Assembly: GCF_000224145.3 (NCBI RefSeq)
Contig: NC_020167.2
Span: forward strand, 6,640,862-6,704,861
DNA length: 64,000 bases
Reading direction: 5' to 3'
From: Ciona intestinalis
Taxonomy: Eukaryota > Chordata > Ascidiacea > Phlebobranchia > Cionidae
Positions 52,801 to 61,542 of the stretch are shown here, piece by piece. The notes under the pieces are model-generated. The model was not told the origin of the DNA, did not search any database, and saw only the letters and a program-made list of their open reading frames with translations. A program made the translations under genes and the position numbers. The stretch's first letter is position 1; each line of letters starts with the position of its first letter.

Positions 52801-55491
52801 TGTTTGTTTTGAAACTAACCAGCAAATTCGTCTTAATTTTTTTGTATGTATGCGTATGTTTGACAGTTTACACAAACAATAGTGTACACTGGGTTGGAGC
52901 AATTGCTGTTTGGTGTCTTGCCCAGCAGCGAGCCTTGAACCCATAACCCCAGAAGGCAGGCTTGCTAACCAACTTTGGTACGTTGCCAGTCTAGAAATCT
53001 AAATACACATTGTACCCTACTTCCATTTATAAAAATAACATTCAATTTATAGATTTAATTTTTTTTCTAGTTGTTTCTCCGATTTGGGGAAGATTATCCT
53101 GAGTTTGCTACCCCAGGAAAAGGGGAATCCCGGTTCACCCATATGGGTGAATTAGGGGTGAGCATGAAAAGCGACCGACCAGCTATTCTAATTAGCAGCA
53201 CAAGTTGGACAGGTAGCTGATAAAAACTTTGGTAATATCATGTTTTATAACTTGTAGGGCAATAAGGAGTAATATTTTTGATGAATCGGGCTTTAATTTC
53301 TATTAAAAATTATAAAATAATTTGAAAAATAAAAAATGCGAACTTAATTTATAAATTTCCTTTTCAAAATTTTGGTAAAAGGTCATCCCAGGTGACCATA
53401 TACAGTTTTTGTGAAGTGGTACATTGGTACTAACTACCAGTATTACAAACCAATTATAAAACGTTTTATATCTCTCTTGTCTTAACATTGGTTTTATTTC
53501 TTACAGAGGACGAAGATTTCTCAGTTTTGTTGGAAGCTTTGCAATGTAAGTATTTATTCTCTTACTTCTGCCCAGGCATGATGTAAAATCTTTTATTGGC
53601 TCATCTGGTGGGAAAAAAGAAGTCTATTTCCGATGTTTCACTCCTCATCCGGCAAGACTTTTTTTCATACCAAAAGAGCCGTTTAATTTAAGCCTATTTA
53701 TAAAAATTAATTTTTCAATAATTTATTGTTACAAAAAAAGCATACTGAATAAATAAATATATCTGTATGTATATACCTGTATTCAATCAATAAATTATTG
53801 TTATGATGTTTTATATTTCACCAGATTATGAGGAAAACACTTCACTCGATTTACCAAACATTTTATGTGTAATAACTGGTGGGTGAAACTTTAATATTTT
53901 GCATTTTGTTGACACTTGTTCTGTATGGGTCCTACGGTGAAGGAGGGTACCTGGGATTTAAGTCAGTTGTCCAATCTAATTTTGAAGAATAGTTGTATAA
54001 CATTAACAACATATAATTAAGTACAGGATATTTTGCATAGTAGGGTGGGGAAGATCATACACTTTTTTATTTCATTTTCTCGTCCCATTTAGAAGTAAAC
54101 AAAGAACATTCAAACAATGTTAAAACCATATCCACGCGACTCCCATAGACCAAAATTAATTGTTTAGAACATGATCGGGATATTTAGATATTATGTGCTA
54201 AAGGTGCCCTGTCTCGCCCCACAGTACTATATGATCAATCTTATTTATTATACAACAGGTAAAGGGCCACAGAAATCATATTATCAGAAACAAATTGCTG
54301 CGAAGAATTGGAAACGTGTTGAAATCATCACACCCTGGCTAGAAGCATCTGATTATCCGAAATTACTCGGTAAATACAAGTTTTTTTCTATCGTGGGTGA
54401 GGTTCTGCACGTGGACATGCCTGGGACCAGAGTTTTTTTATTCGTTAAAACATAGGTGTTCTGTTTCAAACACCTCGTGCCACTCACAAGTTTTAACTTT
54501 GTGGGTGTTTTTTTTCTGCATGGCTGACGATTTAGACAACCTATTAGTGACCACCACATAATTTACCACATAATGTCTGTTACTTTCACTGATTCAAATT
54601 TGGTTCATGTCCTTGGCAGGTTCAGCAGATCTTGGTGTAAGTCTCCACACATCATCCAGTGGGTTAGATCTTCCCATGAAGGTAGTTGATATGTTTGGTT
54701 CATCGCTACCTGTTGCTGCTATCAACTTTAACTGGTGGGTTCACAAATTTGTGGTTGTTTGTTTTTTTCTGTATCGCTGACAACCTAAACATCCCATTAG
54801 TGATTGTTTTGTGTCTTACCCAAAGCCCACAACTGTAGCTGTATCGAGCCATTAACCTTTTCATCACATTTGAGTCCCACTTATTATTAACATTAAGTTC
54901 ACAAATGAAGGAATAGATCCTAAGGTTACTTGCCTACTTTTCATTCACCACCACCATGTTTCAATGTATTCTTTTCTATGTGGGTAAGGTTATACAGCGT
55001 GGCACTACATTGGACCTAATATTTAGACCAGAGTTGACCCATTACCAAGACACCTAGGGTGCTACAACCCATTAGTGAATACTGGGTTACAGTTATGCTG
55101 TATTGAGCTTTGATTCTGAGATTGTTTGGTATGAGCACTTTAACCGCTGTGACACGCCACTGATACTTTAAATTTAAGTCACTATTTACATTTTACAGCC
55201 TTAAACTCAGTATCCTCTGGTTATGATGTCAGCATTCTAACCACTGCTGATAGCAACTTAGCCTTTAACACAAACCTTGCTTACAGTTTATCTGAGCTAG
55301 TACAGCATAATGTCAACGGATTCGTTTTCGAAAATTCCGCTGAACTCAGCAAGCAGTTGGTGAATATATTTAGTGACTTCCCTCAAGATAGGACTACCCT
55401 CAACAGACTAAGTAAAGAAGTGGAAAAGTTTCGGAATATTACGTGGAATGAAGCTTGGGACAAAAATGTGCTGCCTTTGTTTAAAAGATGA
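49842..55491 (+). CDS. ALG1: chitobiosyldiphosphodolichol beta-mannosyltransferase
   Basis: ER glycosyltransferase that adds the first mannose to GlcNAc2-PP-dolichol in N-glycan assembly. Twelve exons: 49842-50082, 50379-50456, 50863-50969, 51248-51396, 52017-52106, 52630-52696, 53071-53212, 53507-53545, 53825-53878, 54259-54369, 54620-54734 and 55287-55491. They give 465 aa, one more than human. An N-terminal membrane anchor is at about residues 11-34. GT33/GT-B landmarks: [110 protein letters not shown], and [18 protein letters not shown] then [17 protein letters not shown]. The last acceptor was chosen (55286) over an earlier AG because the phase then gives CLSELVQHN. Several introns hold repeats. 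Confidence 0.96.
51640..51740 (+). repeat. 101 bp fold-back (MITE or hairpin) in ALG1 intron 4
   Basis: CAGTAAGGGTCTGGAGCTAG through CGTAACATACAAAAATCAA is followed, after a ~13 nt loop, by TTGATTTTTGTCTGTTACG and a matching GATCCTTACAG end. The two arms of about 43 bp pair with few mismatches. No clear target duplication is visible. It could be a miniature fold-back transposon or a transcribed hairpin. Confidence 0.75.
51850..51985 (-). repeat. SINE 3' copy in ALG1 intron 4
   Basis: AATGTAACTTACTTTATCCT, GCGTGGCCGGAAAACGACAG and TGTATGTTACTTTGTGGGTA match the reversed 3' part of the intact SINE closely. Confidence 0.8.
52144..52337 (+). repeat. 200 bp inverted-end repeat (MITE-like)
   Basis: GAAGGGTGGGGGAAGACGGG to TCTTTCCACCCTACTATAT, with GTTTACTACCAAATGGAATG. 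It lies in ALG1 intron 5. Confidence 0.8.
52870..52990 (-). repeat. SINE head copy
   Basis: ACTGGGTTGGAGCAATTGCT, GTGTCTTGCCCAG, GAGCCTTGAACCCATAACCC and GCAGGCTTGCTAACCAAC form the reversed SINE head, including the B box complement. It lies in ALG1 intron 6. Confidence 0.6.
54037..54232 (-). repeat. 200 bp inverted-end repeat (MITE-like)
   Basis: CATAGTAGGGTGGGGAAGAT to TGTCTCGCCCCACAGTACTA, with ATTTTCTCGTCCCATTTAGA. It lies in ALG1 intron 9 and ends about 25 bp before exon 10. Confidence 0.8.
54443..54560 (-). repeat. SINE 3' fragment
   Basis: GTTTCAAACACCTCGTGCCA, AACTTTGTGGGTG, then CATGGCTGACGATTTAGACA and CTATTAGTGACCACCACAT. It lies in ALG1 intron 10. Confidence 0.65.
54985..55170 (-). 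repeat. copy of the second dispersed repeat family joined to a SINE-like piece
   Basis: AAGGTTATACAGCGTGGCAC, TTGGACCTAATATTTAGACC, AGAGTTGACCCATTACCAAG, GACACCTAGGGTGCTACAAC and a CATTAGTGAATACTGGGTTA end. It lies in ALG1 intron 11. Confidence 0.5.
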
Positions 55492-55918
55492 TGTTTTTTT
55501 CCTGATTTGATACTCAAGAACTAGTAGTTCTAGGAATGTAGGGCATGTGGTATTAGTACTGGTTGCTTGAGGTCTCCAGTTACTCGGCATATGATAATAA
55601 GGGTAGAAGGCTACATAAATACCCTTACATTAAATGTGATTATGTGAAGCTGTTCTTTGGCTGCTATCTAAATCAATTAAACAACTCCAATACTTTATTA
55701 TATACAAAAAACATTGCACTCATAATTCGACAAACTATAAGTTAAAAGAAATAAGAATATTTACATTGAATTACAACAATTGTCTTTATTTTAAAAAAGA
55801 AATTTATATATAATAGTTACTTAGTTCTACACACATAGAACCACAATGCAATAAACAGTACCTTAAATAATAATTAACACAGCCGTATAATGTACATATG
55901 TTGTATCCCGAAAACAGT
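55492..55918. other. convergent spacer between ALG1 and WBP2
   Basis: 427 bp holding both 3' untranslated regions. ATTAAACAACTC (near 55676) is a possible ALG1 poly(A) signal. No coding signal is present. Confidence 0.5.
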
Positions 55919-58518
55919 TTACTGATCTTTCTTCATAGCTTCATCATATTTAGGAGGGGCTTGTTGTTGTTCAGTATATTGTGGTGGCAAAGTGCTTTGC
56001 TGGGCTTCCATGGCTTTTGCTTCTGCATTCGAATTATATAGTTTAGGTTACTGTATTAAAATATACTTTTAATCCATTTGTAAACAGAAAAAGAAGCGAT
56101 ATAAATTGAGATTTGTCTACCTACCACTAAATAAAACTGTTTTTTCAAAAGTCTTCCAAAATGCTGGTATGTTATTATTGTGGTCTGCAGGTCAACTAGC
56201 ATAGCTTTTTTATAAAATAAAACAAGCAAAGTAATAAATATAATTTTGTTCTTACAATCATAACTACAATCAAGCAAAAACGATGTTCGTTAAAAAAATT
56301 AAAGTTCAAAACAAAATTTTAATTTATTCTTTACTTACGTTGGGATGACTGTGGGGGGTAAGGGGCTTGCTGTGGGTAAGGTGGGGGTTGGTAAGCCCCT
56401 GCCTGGGGTTGGTACATGGGAGGTGGTGGGGCTGAAGCTTGGGCAGGGAAGGCATAAGCATTGGTTGAACCAGGTACTTGGTAGCCGGGTATTGAGGCAG
56501 TGGGGTAAACCATGACTGGAGGTGCTGGGTACATCATTTGTGGGGCTGGTGGAAAATGTTAGTGTAATTTATATTAAACATATTTTGTAGTTGCCGGGCA
56601 TATTATGTCTGAAAGAGAAAGAAACCTAGCATTTTTATTTGTGATTCTTTAATAACCATCAGTACATAATTTGTTGGGTTGGGGGCATAAAACTGTTAGG
56701 ATGAGTCATAAGTTATATTACTATTACAATCCATTGACTCAGTAGTTAAAGACTTACATTATAATAGAGGATAACTGATATTAAAACACTTATGGACGTT
56801 ACTCCAGCCCAGTAGTCACTAATGGGTTGTACTTTGTAGCATCCTTGGTGATATAATTAATAATTATCCCGAAACGACAGTAACATTAGTATAATTCGTT
56901 TTTACACATGCTGAGCTGAAACATTGATCCACCAAGGAATTTATAAAAACTGAATCGGTAAAACTTACGATTGGTAGCTAGTTTCACAAGTTTTTGGCCA
57001 ACTTCAATCGCGCCCCCACTTTTAAATGTCATCTCAAATATTCCAAACCCTTGCCATCCACCTATGTTAAAGAAAGGATTATAAATAAACTTTTGGCAAC
57101 TGCTTAGACTAGTCACTAGTCTAACAGAGGTTCCTGTCTAAATTATGTTGCGATTTTAGACAGCATTTTTTCTTTTTTTCGATTTTTTTTTTAATTTATA
57201 AGAATAAAGTATTTCCACATATTTTACCATCAGGTTCAGCATTTAGTTTTCCCTGCAAATAATTTGCACCAAACACAGGTTGTTTGATTTCAAAGTCCTT
57301 GATATTCTTAAAGGGCATGCTAAGTTCACGCAACATATCATTGCTCTTGCTGCTCACAAATAACAACTGAAAAATAAAACAGAAATTTGCAAATTATTGA
57401 AGGATTCATAAAAATTTTGGATGCTCATTGTTACAACTGTAATAGTCATTTTTTCAGCATTTTTACCAATTTACGCATGTACTTGTAATACCAGATTGTT
57501 CAAGCACTTGAATAACTTGATTTGTTTCTTGGCAGTGGAAAATGGAGATGTGATATAACATATAAGTAGGGATGCACATTACAGAATAATTAGGTATTCT
57601 AGGATATCCTAGAATACTTTATTTCGAATCTAGAATTCCGAATCTAGAATTTCGAATCTTTTTATATTTATAGGAAAAAAAAATTTTACCCACATAAGTC
57701 AGTTTATTGACTCTTTCATAAAAGCCTTGTTGAATCTTGAGTTGTAAAATGATCAAAAATTGTACTATTAGGTAGTTTTTGCGTCATGAAACGTATAGCA
57801 GGCTATGAAAAGACGTTACGAAACGTTTACTCTCGAAAGTCCCACAAACACAAAAATATTTTTTTTCATAATTAATAAATTTCAAAAATTGTTAATATAG
57901 TATATGAGATGACGTGTAATGACGTCATTAAACAGAATACCGAATCCCGTAATTAGATTCGAATACAAAAGGATTCGAATCTCATGGATTCGAAATTCTG
58001 TAATGTGCATCCCTACATATAAGTGAATGATAATTAATAATCTTTGCGCAGTGGGGCAACAGCAGTCATTATAAAACTGGTGTTTTGTTAAATCTTTGTA
58101 AAAAATTCAAAAAAATTGACTAAAAAGTGGCCAAACTCTCAATCTAAACCACCAACATAGAACACATCTTACCCTGAAGTTAGTGAGATAAACATGTCCA
58201 ATCTTCTGTCCCTTTAAATGTTCACATGAATGAGAAAACTTCTTTAACACCATCTCTACGTTCTCATGGTCCATAAGGATCCTGTATATAATATAACTTT
58301 TATTTATATACAAACACAGTAACAAAGATCAGATTAATTAAAGCAAGAATAGATTTAGCAGCAGAATATCATTAATTTTAAACAGAATAAGAGTAAAAGT
58401 GATATTTCTCAAAACACTCCCCTACAGTTAATCTATATAACTCAAGTATTTCTTACAGAACTTACATTTCACCTTGAAAAAGAGCCAGACCAGGTCCCAT
58501 GTGTTTGTTGAACGACAT
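55919..58518 (-). CDS. WBP2: WW domain-binding protein 2
   Basis: Adaptor and co-activator with a GRAM domain and PPxY motifs that bind WW-domain proteins such as YAP/TAZ and NEDD4-type ligases. Six exons in minus order: 58518-58466, 58281-58173, 57366-57228, 57061-56969, 56545-56339 and 56022-55919, giving 234 aa. The N-terminal GRAM-like domain (about 1-130) has KIGHVYLTNFRLLFVSS, MPFKNIKDFEIKQPVFGANY and FKSGGAIEVGQKL. The C-terminal part is rich in Pro, Gln and Ala; two PPxY motifs are clear, PPQY at 213-216 and PPKY at 223-226, and PPPY occurs in exon 5. The family was recognised by the GRAM core; human WBP2 is 261 aa. It starts 157 bp after the CXXC1 stop. Confidence 0.94.
57567..58015. 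mobile_element. hAT-type MITE with 8 bp target duplication
   Basis: 449 bp element in WBP2 intron 2. Its ends are identical inverted repeats over 21 bp, starting TAGGGATGCACATTACAG, which fits the hAT end consensus. The 8 bp CATATAAG at 57559-57566 and 58016-58023 is a perfect target duplication. The interior has sub-repeats: a perfect palindrome TTCTAGGATATCCTAGAA near the left end and several CGAATCTAGAAT and GATTCGAAT words. No transposase coding is present, so it needs an outside enzyme. Confidence 0.88.
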
Positions 58519-58675
58519 TTCACTCTATCTTTATATAACTACAGAATTTTCAGAGCTAAACAATGAAACAAAGTTTTAATTCAAAACATTTCACATACGA
58601 CTGTTTTACCCGGAAAGTTCGACCTTTTTAACGCAGGTATAAATTGCAACACTGAAAAATGTATGAAAAATAAGT
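58519..58675 (-). promoter_or_regulatory. CXXC1-WBP2 intercistronic spacer with poly(A) signal and acceptor
   Basis: 157 bp. On the minus strand an ATTAAA (58580-58575) lies about 20 bp before a TTGTTTAG acceptor (AG at 58557-58556), which is 37 bp before the WBP2 ATG. The layout resembles the REXO4-ALG1 spacer. Confidence 0.5.
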
Positions 58676-60430
58676 TTATATCATGAGTCTGTAAGCAGGT
58701 TTCTTGGTAACTGTAGGTTTGGTCCTCATATCTAAGCAGTTTGGGTCATGTACCGTTGTTTGATGGAGAAGAAGTGAGACAAGTCCTGCTCTGTTGGACA
58801 TAGCTGTCTTAATTCTTCTTTCTTCATCAAATATTTCATCAATCTTCAACCATTGCCGTATCCTCTGCAGGTCAACCTCTGCCCTGTACATTGTCTCCCA
58901 TTTAAAATGACGTGTGCATTTTCGTTTTGCAGCCCGGCAAAAGTGATTTGGTTTTGTGGGCAATTCAGTGCCATAGATATCACACGTCAATGGGCATCCA
59001 CACACTTCTGTCTCCGGAACCTTTGGCTCTTTCGTGTGCTCAGGACAGAGAACTTGTAAACGCTTACAATAAGTTTGTTGTTGTTCGTTGTAAACATCAC
59101 AAAACAGTCTCTGGGAACCTTCGATTCTCGTTGGGTAAACCGAACCGAATGACATTTGAGATTCAATCTTGATGTAGCACTTGTCCATATGCTTAATAGC
59201 ATTCTTTATGCTCACAGAATGCCCACACACAACACAGTATATTGACTGATCCATCTCCCCCTCACTTTCATCATCATTATCGAGTTTTTCAACCACAGTC
59301 AAACTTCTCCCAGTACTTATAATCGTCTCTAAACGATGAAACTTCTGCTCCAGTGCTTGGAGTTCAGTCCTTGCGTTGATCATTCTCTTCCTGATCCGAT
59401 CTAACTCTTGCCTCCCGTTATCATTGGCAACTGTGGGAGTTCCGTTCCACTCCTGTATCCTTTGTGGAAGAATTTGTAGCAATCTATTTCGAGCCAACAG
59501 TCTCCCACACTCATGGCTGCAATACTTTGATGTTACAAGCGCAGGTTTGGTGCATCTGGGTCCTATACACTGTCGCTTCATGTCGTAATCAAACTCATTC
59601 GTTTCATTCGCCGTTGCATACATTGACTGTTGTTTTCTTTTCTCTTTTTTTTCCTTTTTTATTTTCTTTTCGTGCTTTTTTCGATTTTCTTCGAAAGCAA
59701 GATCAGCTTGTCTTTTTAAAGATTCTTTACTTTGTTTCTGCTTAACATTACCACTGAATCTGTCGTCTAAACATCTTCGAAGTCGACACTTCTGTGCTTT
59801 GCTTTGAGAACCGTACTTACTCCGATCAAAACAAGTATCACACATCCCACAATCTGCTTTCCTTTGGCAATTTTCACATTTTCCACACCCATTCAAGTTC
59901 AGCTTCATATTATCTGCATCAGGGTCTACAGAATAAGGATCAAACTCTTTTTTAAACAAAGTTCGCTCCGGAGACAAATCGGGTTCATCTTCGGAGGAAT
60001 GGATTTTTATCAAAGGTTGAACTTCATGAACGGAGGTTTTTCGGATTGGAGCTTTAGGAGTCCATGCTTCATCTTTTTCATATTTGCCTCCTTTTTCCTG
60101 CAGGTTTGGAGCGGAAAACGACTTTTGAACAGGTGGAATTTGCTTTGATTCTTTCTTTGCTTTCAACTTCTTCTTTTTAATTTTTTCTTTTAGCCGTTTT
60201 CTCTCTTTATCTTTCTCTTCTTTCTTTTTAGACTTTCTATATTTAATTTTAAGTAGAGGGTTTTTTCCTTGACAAGTCTTGCAGTAGAAGTACTTTATAT
60301 AGCGAGCTTCCTTCTCGCTTATTTTAATGCAATCCCCGTGAAACCATTCCTCGCATTCGTCGCACATTATCATGAAACGATCAATGTCGCTTGACCTGCA
60401 TATGCAATACTCCGTAGCGTCTTCCTCCAT
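58676..60430 (-). CDS. CXXC1: CXXC-type zinc finger protein 1 (CFP1), single exon
   Basis: Chromatin reader subunit of the SET1/COMPASS H3K4 methyltransferase complex that binds unmethylated CpG. 584 aa in one uninterrupted exon. Domains in order: an N-terminal PHD finger at about residues 8-54 (Cys9, Cys11, Cys23, Cys26, His31, Cys34, Cys50, Cys53); a lysine-rich basic stretch at about 62-100; a CXXC domain at about 182-220 with eight cysteines (GCGKCENCQRKADCGMC, then QKCRLRRC); a second basic region; then the conserved C-terminal part with SKYCSHECGRLLARNRL, a coiled coil, and CVVCGHSVS, SFGSVYPTRIEGSQRLFCDV, TYCKRLQVLCPEH and SNRAGLVSLLLHQT. The KFGG motif of most CXXC domains is KYGS here. 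The ATG of MEEDATEYC at 60430 is the first in-frame one; the frame extends to 60451 without another ATG. An intronless CXXC1 with no intron remnants suggests an old retroposed or intron-purged locus. Confidence 0.95.
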   Translation of the reverse strand: MEEDATEYCICRSSDIDRFMIMCDECEEWFHGDCIKISEKEARYIKYFYCKTCQGKNPLLKIKYRKSKKKEEKDKERKRLKEKIKKKKLKAKKESKQIPPVQKSFSAPNLQEKGGKYEKDEAWTPKAPIRKTSVHEVQPLIKIHSSEDEPDLSPERTLFKKEFDPYSVDPDADNMKLNLNGCGKCENCQRKADCGMCDTCFDRSKYGSQSKAQKCRLRRCLDDRFSGNVKQKQSKESLKRQADLAFEENRKKHEKKIKKEKKEKRKQQSMYATANETNEFDYDMKRQCIGPRCTKPALVTSKYCSHECGRLLARNRLLQILPQRIQEWNGTPTVANDNGRQELDRIRKRMINARTELQALEQKFHRLETIISTGRSLTVVEKLDNDDESEGEMDQSIYCVVCGHSVSIKNAIKHMDKCYIKIESQMSFGSVYPTRIEGSQRLFCDVYNEQQQTYCKRLQVLCPEHTKEPKVPETEVCGCPLTCDIYGTELPTKPNHFCRAAKRKCTRHFKWETMYRAEVDLQRIRQWLKIDEIFDEERRIKTAMSNRAGLVSLLLHQTTVHDPNCLDMRTKPTVTKKPAYRLMI

Positions 60431-60716
60431 CTTATTCAGATACGCAGACACGTTTAATTAAAAATGTATCAAAATATGAAAACTTCTGAAAAGTTTCTCT
60501 AAAAAACAAAGTTAACGCTCGAATAAACATCAAATATCACATGACTTTTCTATAAACAAGAGAGCCAAATATTAAAATAAACACTTTTTGGGTTCCTGTA
60601 ACCCGAGCTGTATAGCTTAGCAAACTTTGGTTAAGTCAGTGACTGTAACAGAGATTAATATTAAAAAAACATGAAACTAGATATCTTGACGAAATTGTGT
60701 CATCGGTGGTTTCGTA

Positions 60717-60790
60717 GTCGTTGTGGCCGAGTGGTTAAGGCGACATTCTAGAAATCTCTGCCCGCACAGGTTCGAATCCTGTCGGCGATG
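60717..60790 (+). tRNA. tRNA-Ser(AGA)-like sequence, probably a pseudogene
   Basis: The D-arm part TGGCCGAGTGGTTAAGGCG and the T-arm part CAGGTTCGAATCCTG are perfect, and the acceptor strands (GTCGTTG and CGGCGAT) pair with three wobbles. The loop CTAGAAA gives an AGA (serine) anticodon. The anticodon stem flanking it (ACATT versus TCTCT) hardly pairs, and the long variable arm of tRNA-Ser is missing (74 nt versus about 82). A degenerate copy is most likely. Confidence 0.6.
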
Positions 60791-61280
60791 TTCTGTTTTA
60801 TTTACTATAAAGTATTTGTATATTAATAAATCGCTTTCTATCCGTTTCGCTTTTAAGCAAAGCGTCTCCCCGCGACATCAATAATCGCTCGAGCAATCAA
60901 CAAGCTGCGTGCCAAAAAGTGTGCGTTATTGCTTTGAGGCGGCAGTTGGTAACAACAGCAAAGTTGGTACACAGGTTGCTGTAAAGTTGTAAATAGTAGG
61001 CGAACATATTTCAAGGCTTCTGTGAATACGAAAGGTGAGGTGATTAATTCATGTTTTACTTATTATTAAAACTGAGCGTCAATATGTATATTCAAGAAAA
61101 CTTTTGTAATTGCAACAGTAGCATTTGTATATTATGTTTGTGTATTTATGTATATTTATATGTTTGTATATTTATTATCTTTGGCGAAAATTATTAAACG
61201 ACAATGTTAGCACAAATGTTTTACTTATTTAAAGTACCTTTCAAATCAAGCTTAAAGCGCCAATTATACCTTTTTATTAT

Positions 61281-61462
61281 ATAGTAGGGTGGGGAAAATG
61301 GGACACATTTTCGTTGTATTTTTTGGTAGTAAGCAAAGCACATAGAGAATTTATAAAAACCGCATCCTCACGACTCTCATATACCGTTGTAAATTGTTTA
61401 AAACACGATCAAGATATTTGGACATTTGCGCTAAAGGTGTCCCGTCTTACCCCACAGAACTA
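61281..61462 (-). repeat. 200 bp inverted-end repeat (MITE-like)
   Basis: ATAGTAGGGTGGGGAAAATG to GTCTTACCCCACAGAACTATA, with TTTGGTAGTAAGCAAAGCAC and ACGATCAAGATATTTGGACA. One end has drifted (ACAGAAC for ACCCTAC). Confidence 0.8.
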
Positions 61463-61542
61463 TAAAATATAAACAAAGCTATTCTGGAAATGAAAACAAA
61501 ACATATGTACATCGCACGTTAAAATTGTATATACTCCAATGT

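Larger units (their letters stand above)
60431..61542. other. CXXC1-ASNS spacer
   Basis: It holds the CXXC1 promoter, a tRNA-like sequence (60717-60790), a GC-richer stretch (60850-61036) ending in a possible donor CGAAAG|GTGAGG, and one 200 bp repeat copy. No protein-coding signal is seen. The ASNS 3' untranslated region lies at the right edge. Confidence 0.5.

Noticed and set aside
60431-60451. Seven-residue extension of CXXC1 upstream of 60430
   Set aside because: It begins with a GTG codon; the first ATG is at 60430.
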